Assembly: GCF_003182155.1 (NCBI RefSeq)
Contig: NZ_QGTG01000004.1
Location: forward strand, 477,247-541,246
Direction: 5' to 3'
Length of the DNA: 64,000 nucleotides
DNA from: Chitinophaga sp. S165
Lineage (GTDB): Bacteria; Bacteroidota; Bacteroidia; Chitinophagales; Chitinophagaceae
This document shows, piece after piece, positions 25,384 through 34,000 of the stretch. The number at the start of each line of letters is the position of its first letter. Position 1 is the stretch's first letter. The position numbers and the translations under genes were made by a program. Under the pieces are notes generated by a model. That model was not told where the DNA came from, did no database searches, and saw nothing but the letters and a program-made list of their open reading frames with translations.

Positions 25384-27738
25384 TTATTCCGCCTTCTTCT
25401 TTCTCGGTGGCGCCTTCTTCTTCGGAGGATTAGCCTTTACATCTTCGATGATGGCTTTGGCTTCTTCCAGTGTTATATCGGCGGCGGTGTCAATTTTCTC
25501 TTTCGGTATCTTATAGTTTCTCAGTCCCTGTTTTATATACGGTCCGTAGGGGCCTTTCAGTATCTGGATCTTCTCTTTTTCGAAGATTTTTATCGTACGT
25601 TCGTCTTTAGCCGCTCTTTTTTCCACTATCAGCGGCGCGATCTCATCTAACTCCACTGTATAAGGGTCCATTTCTTTTTTCAGGGAATAGAACTTCTTAT
25701 CATGTGCTGCATAGGGACCGAATCTTCCAATGTTCACCAGTACATCCTCGTCTTCAAATTTACCCAGGTTGCGGGGTAGTTTGAACAGTTCCATTGCTTC
25801 CTCTAAAGTAATAGTTTCTATACTTTGAGTGGACTTCATTTTTGCGAACTTCGGCTTCTCTTCGTCTTCCGCTTTACCGATCTGGATCATCGGACCATAA
25901 CGGCCCATACGTGCTACGATCGGTTTACCGGTTTCGGCATCAGTACCCAGCTGGCGTTCGCCTTTCACTCTTTCAGCCTTTTCCAGGGTGTTCTCCACGT
26001 CTTTATGGAAAGGTGTATAGAACTCATTCAGCATTTTGTTCCATATCTTTTTCCCGTGCGCCACTTCGTCAAATTCGCCTTCGATCTTCGCTGTAAATCC
26101 ATAATCCATCACGGAACCAAAATACTGGTTCAGGAAGTCTGTCACGATCATACCGAGGTCTGTCGGGAACAGTTTGGATTTCTCAGCGCCTGTATTTTCA
26201 GTATCAGTAACCTTAGTGATCTTGTCAGCTTTCAGGGTCATGATACGGAAGTCTCTCTTAATACCTTCTTTATCACGTTTCTCTACATAACCACGTTTCT
26301 GAACGGTGGTAATGGTAGGAGCGTAGGTAGATGGGCGTCCGATACCCAGTTCTTCCAGTTTTTTTACCAGGCTGGCCTCCGTATAACGTGGGGCAGGACG
26401 GGTAAAGCGTTCGGTAGCTTTCATTTCTTTCAGGTCGAGCACCTGTTTTACTGCTAATGGCGGCAAAGAACCATCATCTTCGTCTTCATCACTTACATCT
26501 TCATCGTCTTTACCTTCCATATATACTTTCAGGAATCCGTCAAACTTCAGTACTTCACCACTGGCAGTCAGTTCGTCGTGGTTGGTGGAGATGTCTATTT
26601 TGGCAATGGTCTTCTCCAGTTCCGCATCGCTCATCTGGCTGGCTATGGTACGTTTCCATATCAGTTCATAGAGCTTTTTGGTATCACTGTCGTCAACAGA
26701 CGCATTTTCCATATAGGTAGGACGGATGGCTTCGTGCGCTTCCTGTGCTGATTCATTTTTGTTCTTAAACTTACGGTGCTGATGATATTTCTGACCGTAG
26801 TTCGTATTGATAGCATTCTGAATATCTGCGAGTGCTGTATCTGACAGGTTCACAGAGTCAGTACGCATATACGTGATCTTACCGCTCTCATAAAGCTTCT
26901 GGGCGAGCAACATTGTTTTGGAAACGCTGTAGCCCAGTTTACGGCTGGCTTCCTGCTGGAGGGTAGAGGTAGTGAATGGGGCTGCCGGCGATTTCTTACC
27001 GGGTTTCACCTGTATGTCCTTCACCGTATAAGCGGCGCCAACACACTGCTGGAGGAACTTTTCAGCATCTTCCGCAGTTTTGAAACGGGTCGGTCCTTCA
27101 GCCTTAAAAGTAATATTTTTGCCCTGAAGATCTTTAGCAGTAAAGAAAGCTTCTACTCTAAAACTGCTAACGGCATTGAATGTATTGATTTCACGCTCCC
27201 GCTCAACGATCAATCTCACAGCTACAGATTGCACACGGCCTGCAGACAATGAATTACGCATGCTCATCTTACGCCAGAGCACAGGCGATAATTCAAAACC
27301 TACAATTCTGTCAAGAATACGTCTGGCCTGCTGGGCATTGACCAGGTTCATATCTAATAGGCGGGGTTGTTGTACGGCTTTTTCGATGGCAGGCTTGGTA
27401 ATTTCATGGAAAACGATACGCTTGGTAACTTCAGGATCAAGACCCAGTACCTCACATAAATGCCATGATATGGCTTCCCCCTCACGGTCCTCATCCGTTG
27501 CTAACCAAACTTCGTCAGTTTCCTTCGCAAGTTTCTTTAATTCCTTAACTATCTTCTCTTTATCCTCAGGTACAGTATACTTAGGTTTAAAGTTGTTTTG
27601 GATGTCGATACCCATATCGTCCTTCTCCAGATCACGGATGTGACCAAAGCAGGACTTCACCTCGAAGTCTTTGCCCAGTATCTTTTCGATAGTCTTGGCT
27701 TTCGCCGGAGACTCAACAATTACTAGATTTTTTGCCAT
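25384..27738 (-). CDS. topA: DNA topoisomerase I
   Basis: A 784-residue type IA topoisomerase that relaxes negative supercoils. It has the TOPRIM domain (KNLVIVESPAKAKTIEKILG; DEDREGEAISWHL), the gate domain with catalytic Tyr290 in SGKITYMRTDSVN, and the conserved EAHEAIRPT. The C-terminus has repeated GRYGPMIQIG / GRFGPYAAHD / GPYGPYIKQG modules rather than tetracysteine zinc fingers, then a Lys/Pro-rich tail (PKKKAPPRKKKAE) likely to bind DNA, as usual in Bacteroidota. Complete. Confidence 0.95.
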   Translation of the reverse strand: MAKNLVIVESPAKAKTIEKILGKDFEVKSCFGHIRDLEKDDMGIDIQNNFKPKYTVPEDKEKIVKELKKLAKETDEVWLATDEDREGEAISWHLCEVLGLDPEVTKRIVFHEITKPAIEKAVQQPRLLDMNLVNAQQARRILDRIVGFELSPVLWRKMSMRNSLSAGRVQSVAVRLIVEREREINTFNAVSSFRVEAFFTAKDLQGKNITFKAEGPTRFKTAEDAEKFLQQCVGAAYTVKDIQVKPGKKSPAAPFTTSTLQQEASRKLGYSVSKTMLLAQKLYESGKITYMRTDSVNLSDTALADIQNAINTNYGQKYHQHRKFKNKNESAQEAHEAIRPTYMENASVDDSDTKKLYELIWKRTIASQMSDAELEKTIAKIDISTNHDELTASGEVLKFDGFLKVYMEGKDDEDVSDEDEDDGSLPPLAVKQVLDLKEMKATERFTRPAPRYTEASLVKKLEELGIGRPSTYAPTITTVQKRGYVEKRDKEGIKRDFRIMTLKADKITKVTDTENTGAEKSKLFPTDLGMIVTDFLNQYFGSVMDYGFTAKIEGEFDEVAHGKKIWNKMLNEFYTPFHKDVENTLEKAERVKGERQLGTDAETGKPIVARMGRYGPMIQIGKAEDEEKPKFAKMKSTQSIETITLEEAMELFKLPRNLGKFEDEDVLVNIGRFGPYAAHDKKFYSLKKEMDPYTVELDEIAPLIVEKRAAKDERTIKIFEKEKIQILKGPYGPYIKQGLRNYKIPKEKIDTAADITLEEAKAIIEDVKANPPKKKAPPRKKKAE

Positions 27739-28044
27739 GAATGCCGTCTTTATGAGCTACTAGATACGTAAAATTCCGTATAAAAAATACCAATACGAAT
27801 TTTGCAAGTATATAAAAGTAGCTTGAGAATAAAAAATAAGACTGTTTTAACGCATTGAAGGTAAATGTAATATTTTTGATAAAATCATTAAAAATGAACC
27901 ATTAACAGTTTAATACTTAAATTGCTGGATAAGAACGTTGCTGAAACGGGAAGTAGCCTAACCATATAAAGATATGAGTGCGATACCTCCGCATTGCTTT
28001 CTAATAACCGGTATACACCATAATATATATTTAACCTTAACCGA
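27739..28044. other. 306-bp divergent region between topA and the DUF2520 gene
   Basis: AT-rich. In the topA leader AAAATTCCGTAT (27770-27781) pairs with ATACGAATTTT (27793-27803) with one bulged C, an 11-bp hairpin 32 bp before the topA ATG. Near-consensus -7 candidates for topA (TATACTTG on the minus strand) lie just beyond. No ORF or known RNA is seen in the rest. Confidence 0.45.
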
Positions 28045-28809
28045 ATGGATATAGTAATTATTGGCGCAGGGAATGTCGCGCATTGTTTTGGTCATTTATT
28101 GAAGCTGCACGGTCACCAGATCTTACAGGTGATCAGCCGCAGGAAGGAAAGCGCTGTAGAGCTGGCGGAATCACTGCATTCTACCGGTACGGACGACCTG
28201 CTGGACATTAATATGGAAGCAGATGTGTATATCATGGCCGTCAATGATGCCGCTATCCCTGAACTGAATGACGAGCTGAGACTGGGAAAACGTTTTGTAG
28301 TGCATACTGCCGGAGCTGTACCCCTCGATGCCATTAAGAAAATTTCCCTCAATACGGGCGTAATTTACCCGTTACAATCACTCCGGAAGGAGATCCGGAA
28401 CTATCCTGCCATCCCACTGTTGCTGGAAGCTGCCAATGATGAGGTAATGCGCAGGCTGAAGTCGGTAGCACAAAGTATAAGTACTGACATTCAGGAAGTT
28501 AACTCACATCAGCGCCTCCAGTTGCACCTGGCCGCCGTACTGTGTAATAACTTCACTAACCACCTGATAGCCAGGGCTAAAGGCTATTGTGAAAAGGAGG
28601 GACTGGATTTTACGTTACTGCAACCTATTATAAAGGAGACCTTCGACCGCCTGGAGAAATTTCCTCCCGAGGCTGTTCAGACTGGCCCGGCGGTACGTAA
28701 CGATGAAAGTACCATGTCCAGGCACCGTGCTTTGCTGGAAAATGAGGATTACCTGAAATTGATCTACCAGGTCATGTCAGATAGTATTTATGATCTTCAT
28801 CGCAGCTGA
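28045..28809 (+). CDS. Rossmann-fold / DUF2520 domain protein
   Basis: A 254-residue predicted NAD(P)-binding oxidoreductase. The N-terminal Rossmann glycine motif is IVIIGAGNVAHCFGHLLKLH (residues 3-22), followed by a ketopantoate/pyrroline-reductase-like core (VYIMAVNDAAIPELND, FVVHTAGAVPLDAI, YPLQSLRKEI) and the helical DUF2520 dimerisation domain (LQLHLAAVLCNNFTNHL, ending RHRALLENEDYLKLIYQVMS). The substrate is unknown. It precedes kdsC with a ~120-bp regulated-looking gap. In Bacteroidota I recall this gene beside kdsC and maf, but no metabolic link is established. Confidence 0.85.
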   Translation: MDIVIIGAGNVAHCFGHLLKLHGHQILQVISRRKESAVELAESLHSTGTDDLLDINMEADVYIMAVNDAAIPELNDELRLGKRFVVHTAGAVPLDAIKKISLNTGVIYPLQSLRKEIRNYPAIPLLLEAANDEVMRRLKSVAQSISTDIQEVNSHQRLQLHLAAVLCNNFTNHLIARAKGYCEKEGLDFTLLQPIIKETFDRLEKFPPEAVQTGPAVRNDESTMSRHRALLENEDYLKLIYQVMSDSIYDLHRS

Positions 28810-28826
28810 CATATAAAAATCTGTGG

Positions 28827-28834
28827 TACTTTTG
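28827..28834 (+). promoter_or_regulatory. -7 box of the kdsC-ubiA-maf operon
   Basis: TACTTTTG fits TAnnTTTG and lies 95 bp before the kdsC ATG, predicting a leader of ~90 nt with the inverted repeat and small ORF described next. Confidence 0.6.
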
Positions 28835-28843
28835 CCGAATTCA

Positions 28844-28910
28844 ATCAGGAATTAAGCATGGAAACCGGAGGCTTATACAGCTCACAGATTCTCATTCCTT
28901 AATTCCTGAT
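28844..28910 (+). promoter_or_regulatory. 13-bp perfect inverted repeat in the kdsC leader
   Basis: ATCAGGAATTAAG (28844-28856) and CTTAATTCCTGAT (28898-28910) are exact inverted copies with 41 nt between them. They bracket a 14-codon reading frame. In RNA this is a strong stem closing a large loop; in DNA it could be an operator pair. No U tract follows directly. Confidence 0.6.
28858..28902 (+). CDS. Possible 14-residue leader peptide upstream of kdsC
   Basis: ATG to TAA encodes METGGLYSSQILIP. It starts two bases after the left arm of the inverted repeat, and its stop codon lies in the right arm, so ribosomes translating it would disrupt the stem. The length and placement resemble attenuation leaders, but there is no run of a regulatory amino acid, and short chance frames are common. 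Confidence 0.25.
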   Translation: METGGLYSSQILIP

Positions 28911-28928
28911 ATCTAATTTTTGTCGTCA

Positions 28929-29450
28929 ATGAACATTTTATCTCTTTTCAAACCTATTTCCACCTTTGTATTTGATGTTGATGGCGTGCTGACCGATGGT
29001 ACTGTACAGTTACTACCTAACGGTGAGCAGTCAAGGAAGATGAATATCAGGGATGGCTATGCGTTACAACTGGCAGTTAAGAAGGGCTACCGTATTGCTA
29101 TCATTTCGGGGGGAAGATCGGAAAGTGTAGTGAGCCGCTTACAGGGCCTGGGAATAAAAGACATTTATACAGGCGTGCTGGATAAACAGGAGAAGTTGCA
29201 GGACTATGTCTTTGAAAATGACCTGCGCTGGGAAGAGATCATATTTATGGGAGATGATATTCCTGATTACAGGGCTATGCAGCTGGTAGGCCTGCCGGTA
29301 TGTCCTGCAGATGCCGCTCCCGAGATCAAGAGCATCTGCCGGTATGTGTCGCCCATCAACGGCGGCAATGGCTGTGTACGGGAGATCATCGAAAAGGTCC
29401 TCAAACTGAACGATCACTGGATGATGGACGAGGAGATCGCCAGCCGGTAA
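28929..29450 (+). CDS. kdsC: 3-deoxy-D-manno-octulosonate 8-phosphate phosphatase
   Basis: A 173-residue HAD-superfamily C0-type phosphatase that releases Kdo for lipopolysaccharide. HAD motif I is FDVDGVLTDGTV (nucleophile D16, acid D18), motif II IISGGRSE, motif III the Lys in KQEKLQDY, and motif IV FMGDDIPDY; the KdsC-type loop PADAAPEIK and the glycine-rich tail GGNGCVREIIEKVL are present. Start at ATG 28929 rather than the TTG at 28920. It heads a three-gene unit with ubiA-type and maf genes; the leader carries an inverted repeat with a small ORF. Confidence 0.9.
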   Translation: MNILSLFKPISTFVFDVDGVLTDGTVQLLPNGEQSRKMNIRDGYALQLAVKKGYRIAIISGGRSESVVSRLQGLGIKDIYTGVLDKQEKLQDYVFENDLRWEEIIFMGDDIPDYRAMQLVGLPVCPADAAPEIKSICRYVSPINGGNGCVREIIEKVLKLNDHWMMDEEIASR

Positions 29451-29505
29451 CAGGTGCGGCCGTATTATATATAAGTGGAATTACATTTACTGCAATTATT
29501 GAATT

Positions 29506-30447
29506 ATGAAATTGCTGATTGCCTTTTTCAGGCTGGTCCGATATCCGAATCTGATTTACATAGCGTTGACCCAGTTCCTGCTGCAATATTGTGTAGTAGC
29601 GCCTGTGTTGGCGTATAACGGAGAAGGGCCGTCCCTATCCTGGGTTTCCTTTTTCCTGCTGTCACTTTCTACCGTACTGATCGCGGCTGCAGGGAACATC
29701 ATCAACGACTACTTCGACATCAACATAGATATTATTAACAAACCCGAAAAGATGGTCCTTGACAAGATCATCAACCGCCGATGGGCCATGGCCTGGCACA
29801 CAATATTTAATATGGCAGGTGTGTCGATCGGTTTTATCGTGGCTTGGCGTATCGGTCAGATCTATCTGGGTTTCACCCAGGTGATCTGTTCACTGATACT
29901 CTGGTTCTATTCCACTTCCTTCAAGCGCCAGATCCTGATCGGTAATGTGCTGATCTCTTTACTCACAGCGCTGGCAGTAGTGGTGGTCGGCTTTTACGAA
30001 AAGCAGATATACGAAAGCTTCGAGGCTATCCTCTCTCCGGCAGGCAGAAAGCTGATCCAGATCATCAGCGTATATGCCATCTTCGCGTTTATCATTTCCC
30101 TGGTGCGGGAGATCGTAAAAGACCTGGAAGATATGATCGGCGACAGTAAAGACGGTTGCCGTACTATCCCCATCGTATGGGGAGTGGAACCGGCTAAACG
30201 CATCTGTTATATGTTGCTGCTGGGAGTACAGGTCCTGATGATACTTGTGGAAATAAGGATCGGGCTGATAGGTTGGTGGCCGGCTGTTATCTACCTGGTA
30301 ATTTTTGTACAGGCGCCTTCTTATTATATTTATACATTGTTGAAAAAGGCACATTTACCAGAGCATTATCACAAAGTCAGTTCTTTAGTAAAATGGCTGA
30401 TGCTGACAGGTATCTTGTCTATGATCTTCTTTAAAATATTCCTCTGA
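29506..30447 (+). CDS. UbiA-family prenyltransferase
   Basis: A 313-residue integral membrane protein with 8-9 helices. The first Asp-rich motif is NIINDYFDINIDIINKPEK and the second is KDLEDMIGDSKDGCRTIP, the Mg-prenyl-diphosphate sites of UbiA enzymes. Orthologues in Bacteroidota are commonly labelled geranylgeranylglycerol-phosphate geranylgeranyltransferase. The same family includes ubiquinone, menaquinone and heme-O enzymes, so the acceptor is not settled. It overlaps maf by one base (TGATG), implying translational coupling. Confidence 0.85.
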   Translation: MKLLIAFFRLVRYPNLIYIALTQFLLQYCVVAPVLAYNGEGPSLSWVSFFLLSLSTVLIAAAGNIINDYFDINIDIINKPEKMVLDKIINRRWAMAWHTIFNMAGVSIGFIVAWRIGQIYLGFTQVICSLILWFYSTSFKRQILIGNVLISLLTALAVVVVGFYEKQIYESFEAILSPAGRKLIQIISVYAIFAFIISLVREIVKDLEDMIGDSKDGCRTIPIVWGVEPAKRICYMLLLGVQVLMILVEIRIGLIGWWPAVIYLVIFVQAPSYYIYTLLKKAHLPEHYHKVSSLVKWLMLTGILSMIFFKIFL

Positions 30448-31028
30448 TGTATACCGGAAAACGTGTGATCCTGGCTTCGCAGTCGCCGCGCAGAAAACAA
30501 CTTCTGGAACAGGCAGGTATTCCTTTTGAAGTGAAAGTGGTAGATACTGCTGAAACTTTTCCTGCTGATATGGCCATACCCGAAGTGCCTGTTCACATAG
30601 CCAGACAGAAATCTGCCGCTGTAGCGGAGCTGTGTGCTGCGGATGATATCATCATTACAGCAGATACAGTTGTGGTGCTGGATGATACTATCATCGGCAA
30701 GCCCAAAGACAGGGAAGATGCTATCCGTATCTTGTCGGCCCTGAGTGGGAGGGTTCACCGTGTGATCACCGGTGTCGTTATCAAACAGCATGGCGAAGAA
30801 CAGTTTTTCTCCAAAGAAACCGAAGTACATTTCAAGCCACTGACTACGGAACAGATCACGTACTATGTAGATAACTACAAGCCTTATGATAAAGCCGGCG
30901 CTTACGCTATACAGGAATGGATAGGAGCGGTGGGTATAGATCGTATCGATGGCTGTTTCTACAATGTGATGGGATTACCGGTAAGCAACGTAGTAGAAGC
31001 TTTGGAAGCTATCGCCGGAAGAAACTAA
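30447..31028 (+). CDS. maf: Maf-like nucleoside triphosphate pyrophosphatase
   Basis: A 193-residue house-cleaning pyrophosphatase that hydrolyses dTTP/UTP or modified nucleotides. Motifs: ILASQSPRRKQLLEQAGI at the N-terminus, ARQKSAAV, the catalytic-base region TADTVVVLDDTIIGKPKDR, and the C-terminal YKPYDKAGAYAIQEW followed by DGCFYNVMGLPVS. The YAIQEW variant corresponds to the YhdE (dTTP/UTP) subgroup. Translationally coupled to the upstream prenyltransferase. Confidence 0.93.
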   Translation: MYTGKRVILASQSPRRKQLLEQAGIPFEVKVVDTAETFPADMAIPEVPVHIARQKSAAVAELCAADDIIITADTVVVLDDTIIGKPKDREDAIRILSALSGRVHRVITGVVIKQHGEEQFFSKETEVHFKPLTTEQITYYVDNYKPYDKAGAYAIQEWIGAVGIDRIDGCFYNVMGLPVSNVVEALEAIAGRN

Positions 31029-31061
31029 CTACTACGGCTTCATCTTTTTTAGATTTTTCCA

Positions 31062-31098
31062 GAAAAATAAAGAGGGTATCAGTACTACTGATACCCTC
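31062..31098 (-). terminator. Terminator after homoserine dehydrogenase
   Basis: GAGGGTATCAG (31072-31082) and CTGATACCCTC (31088-31098) form a perfect stem; on the minus strand the sequence continues TTTATTTTTC. It ends the methionine operon and may also stop maf transcription. Confidence 0.85.
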
Positions 31099-31123
31099 AC
31101 GTTATATGGCTGATTAATGAAGA

Positions 31124-32320
31124 CTAGCGTACGGAATCTTCTCCCAGTACCAACAGGTTCACATCCTTATTTTTTAACCAGGTTGCTTCTTTCAGCTTTT
31201 CCAGGTTGATCACACCTACAACATAGCTATAGGTAGCTGATTCGTATTTTTCAGAGATGTTATAGAAGTCTGCCAGATGTACCTGGTCCGCAGTGCGGTA
31301 ACGCAGATATACTTTCAGTTGTACATCATTTGTAAAGGCAGGCTGATTAGACTGTTTGATCTTTTTGTACTCGTAACGGTAGTTGTACAGCAAAGCGGAG
31401 ATGTCTGATAATACAGCACTTCCGGTAGCGGTACCACCTGCGCCTTTACCAACAAAGAACTGTTTATCGGTGAATGCGCTTTCCAGCAGGATACCATTGT
31501 ACTCGTTGTATACATCGTACAGCAGGTTATGTTCCCTGATCAGATGCGGTAATACATATGCATTCACATGCCCGTTCTGCCTGCGGCAGTTACCGATCAG
31601 CTTAATGGTACAGTTACGTTGTTTGGCGAACTGGATATCAAAATCATTCAGATGATGGATACCATAGTTGAATACCTCTTCCGGTTTTACGAACGTACCA
31701 AATGCATGTAACAACAGGATCACGATCTTGAACTTAGGATCATAACCTTCGATGTCAAGGGTAGGATCTGTTTCTGCGAAACCTTTATCCTGTGCCTGTT
31801 GCAGCGCAGTTTCGAAGCTCAGGTTCTCTTCGAATATTTTGGTAAGGATGTAATTGGTAGAACCATTGCAGATACCTTCCACAGCATTCAGCAGGTCATT
31901 ATCATAGTATTCTTCCAGGTTACGGATGATAGGAATACTTGCACAGCTGGATGCCTCGTACAGGAAAGGAACTTTATTTTCCACCTGCAACTGGTATAAT
32001 GCAGGCAAGTTCTCTGCGATCATGCGTTTGCTGGCGCTTACAACAGCTTTGCCATTACGCAGTGCAGTGCTTACTATTTCGAATGCTGCTTCTGTTTCGT
32101 TGATCAACTCTACGACTACGTCAATAGTAGGGTCGTTGAGGATTTCGTTCTTATCGGTAGTAAAATAACTTGCATCAATAGGACGCGATTTGTTAGGATC
32201 TTTGATACATATCTTTTTGATGCGGGCATTGATACCTTTTGTTCTGTTCAGTACCTCGTATAACCCTTGTCCCACACAACCAAATCCGAAAATGCCTAAA
32301 TTAATGATCTTGTTTTCCAT
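31124..32320 (-). CDS. hom: Homoserine dehydrogenase
   Basis: A 398-residue stand-alone enzyme reducing aspartate semialdehyde to homoserine. The N-terminal nucleotide motif INLGIFGFGCVGQGLYEVLN is followed by the catalytic-domain landmarks VVSASKRMIAENLPAL, YEASSCASIPIIRNLEEYYD, GICNGSTNYILTKIFEENLS, and FAETDPTLDIEGYDPKFKIV containing the catalytic Asp/Lys. The C-terminal ~50 residues are short and do not form an obvious ACT domain. It lies 81 bp downstream of the transsulfuration gene and is therefore presumably under the same SAM riboswitch, coupling homoserine supply to methionine need. Confidence 0.93.
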   Translation of the reverse strand: MENKIINLGIFGFGCVGQGLYEVLNRTKGINARIKKICIKDPNKSRPIDASYFTTDKNEILNDPTIDVVVELINETEAAFEIVSTALRNGKAVVSASKRMIAENLPALYQLQVENKVPFLYEASSCASIPIIRNLEEYYDNDLLNAVEGICNGSTNYILTKIFEENLSFETALQQAQDKGFAETDPTLDIEGYDPKFKIVILLLHAFGTFVKPEEVFNYGIHHLNDFDIQFAKQRNCTIKLIGNCRRQNGHVNAYVLPHLIREHNLLYDVYNEYNGILLESAFTDKQFFVGKGAGGTATGSAVLSDISALLYNYRYEYKKIKQSNQPAFTNDVQLKVYLRYRTADQVHLADFYNISEKYESATYSYVVGVINLEKLKEATWLKNKDVNLLVLGEDSVR

Positions 32321-32401
32321 GTTCTATACTTAGTGCTTATGTACTCCTTTAGATGCGGCCGGTTGATAGATCAAGCCGCATTATGTTTTAATAAATGATA
32401 G

Positions 32402-33580
32402 TTATTGCAATACAGTGATCTGTTTTCCTGCGGGCAGGTTCAGCTTGTCCAACGCTTGTTTCAGATCATTGATCAGGTCTTCTGCATCTTCAATACCTAC
32501 GGAGAGGCGGATGCATGAATCCTGCAAGCCGGTCTTCCTGCGGAAGTCTTCCGGGATATTACGATGTGTCATTGTTGCCGGATGGTCCAGCATACTTTTT
32601 ACACCGCCGAAGCTTTCGGCCAGTTTGAATAATTTCGTGCTGTTTACTACACGGATCGCATTCTTGATATTGTCGCTCTTCAGAGAGAAGCTGACAAGTC
32701 CCCCGTATTGTTTTTGTTGTTTACGCGCGATATGATGATTCTTATGTGTGCTCAGTCCCGGGTAATAAACCTTATCCACCGCAGGATGCGTGGACAGCCA
32801 GGTTGCAATCGCCATAGCGTTGCTACATTGTTTATCGAGCCGGAGACAGAGTGTTTCAATACCTCTGATGGTCAGCCAGGCCTCAAACGGGCTGAGTATA
32901 CTACCGGAAATGTTCTGGTTAAAGCGCAGCTGATCTGCCAGTGTTTTCGAATTCACTACTACCAGTCCTGCGATGACGTCTGTATGACCTGCAAGATATT
33001 TGGTAGCGCTGTGTATCACGATATCGGCGCCTAAAGGCATGGGTTGCTGTATCAGCGGTGTACACAGCGTATTATCCACTACCAGCAATACATTATGCTG
33101 TTTAGCTATTTTGCTGATGGATTTGATATCTGATACGCGTAAGGTAGGATTGGTGGGAGATTCCAGCCAGATCATCTTTGTATTGGGCGTCATAGCTGCC
33201 AATACTTTATCTGTATTACTGGTATCAACGAAATTTGCTTTGATGCCGAAGCGTTCGAACATATGCTGGAACATCTGGAAAATACCGCCATAGGTGTCTT
33301 CCACTGCCATGATCTCATCGCCGCTTTTCAACAGTTTCATTACAGCGTCAATAGCTGCCATACCACTGGCGAAGGCAAAACCTGCATGCCCTTCTTCCAG
33401 GCTGCAGATGATATTTTCCAGCACTTTGCGTGTCGGATTATTGGCACGGGAAAATTCAAATCCCTTGTTGATCCCGGGAGATTCCTGCACGAAAGTGGAG
33501 GTTTGGTAGATGGGGACGGAGATGGCGCCCGTCAATTCATCCACCGGGATACTATGCAATAATTGAGTAGCTATTTTCAA
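32402..33580 (-). CDS. Cys/Met-metabolism PLP enzyme (cystathionine gamma-synthase type)
   Basis: A 392-residue fold-type I PLP enzyme. Landmarks: SVPIYQTSTFVQESPGINKG, the Tyr/Arg-containing FEFSRANNPTRKVLE, GFAFASGMAAIDAVMKLL, WLESPTNPTLRVSDI, and PLP Lys194 in IHSATKYLAGHTDV; the C-terminal SFGGVKSMLDHPATMTHRNI is typical of MetB/MetC-like enzymes. Synthase and gamma-lyase activities cannot be told apart confidently from sequence; the SAM riboswitch and the homoserine dehydrogenase partner favour a biosynthetic role (O-acyl-homoserine plus cysteine to cystathionine). Confidence 0.9.
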   Translation of the reverse strand: MKIATQLLHSIPVDELTGAISVPIYQTSTFVQESPGINKGFEFSRANNPTRKVLENIICSLEEGHAGFAFASGMAAIDAVMKLLKSGDEIMAVEDTYGGIFQMFQHMFERFGIKANFVDTSNTDKVLAAMTPNTKMIWLESPTNPTLRVSDIKSISKIAKQHNVLLVVDNTLCTPLIQQPMPLGADIVIHSATKYLAGHTDVIAGLVVVNSKTLADQLRFNQNISGSILSPFEAWLTIRGIETLCLRLDKQCSNAMAIATWLSTHPAVDKVYYPGLSTHKNHHIARKQQKQYGGLVSFSLKSDNIKNAIRVVNSTKLFKLAESFGGVKSMLDHPATMTHRNIPEDFRRKTGLQDSCIRLSVGIEDAEDLINDLKQALDKLNLPAGKQITVLQ

Positions 33581-33671
33581 TCTTCAAAGCAATTATACTG
33601 TTATCATACCCTGGTTGGCAAATGCTCAATCAGACATTCATACTTTCAATGACAACCAGCCTAAGGGGCAT

Positions 33672-33701
33672 AAAAAAAGCCCTTCCGTAGTTGGAAGAGC
33701 C
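33672..33701 (-). terminator. Expression-platform terminator of the SAM riboswitch
   Basis: On the minus strand GGCTCTTCC-AACTAC-GGAAGGGCT forms a 9-bp stem (two wobbles) followed by seven T. It lies 40 nt after the aptamer and 92 nt before the start codon, where SAM-dependent termination would act. Confidence 0.88.
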
Positions 33702-33740
33702 TTCAAGTATTTTATTACGATGAATATCAATCTCTGCCAA

Positions 33741-33856
33741 CTTATCTTCCCTCGGTTATCGTATAACCGGGGCCGGAATTAGCACCTTTCCCTGCATTAC
33801 TGCAGGTTGGTTGCTAAGGCATCGCAGGGCCAAGTCCCTCCGCCTTTCTGGATAAG
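33741..33856 (-). ncRNA. SAM-I (S-box) riboswitch aptamer
   Basis: Minus-strand sequence has every conserved SAM-I element in order: P1 5' strand CTTATC (complement of 33851-33856), CAGAAAGGCGGAGGGACTTG with GGCCC, GATGCCTTAGCAACC, a P3 hairpin CCTGCA/TGCAGG, AAGGTGCTAATTCC, a P4 hairpin CGGTTAT/ATAACCG, and the closing GAAGATAAG at 33741-33749. P1 pairs CTTATC with GATAAG exactly. It precedes the transsulfuration and homoserine dehydrogenase genes and should shut off transcription when SAM is plentiful. Confidence 0.96.
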
Positions 33857-33876
33857 TCATGTGTAAGAACTGGGTG

Positions 33877-33909
33877 CAAAGTTAAAGGTACTTTCATCAA
33901 ATTTCCAAA
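33877..33909 (-). promoter_or_regulatory. Promoter of the SAM-riboswitch operon
   Basis: Minus-strand TTTG (complement of 33906-33909), a 21-bp spacer, TAACTTTG (complement of 33877-33884). Transcription would start a few bases before the aptamer. Confidence 0.7.
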
Positions 33910-34000
33910 AAGGATACTTTTAATTTTTTGCACGTACTTGTTTTTTTGCTAATTTGTTCCTTTCTGAATAATCTTTGATCATTCTGTTAACCAACCATTT

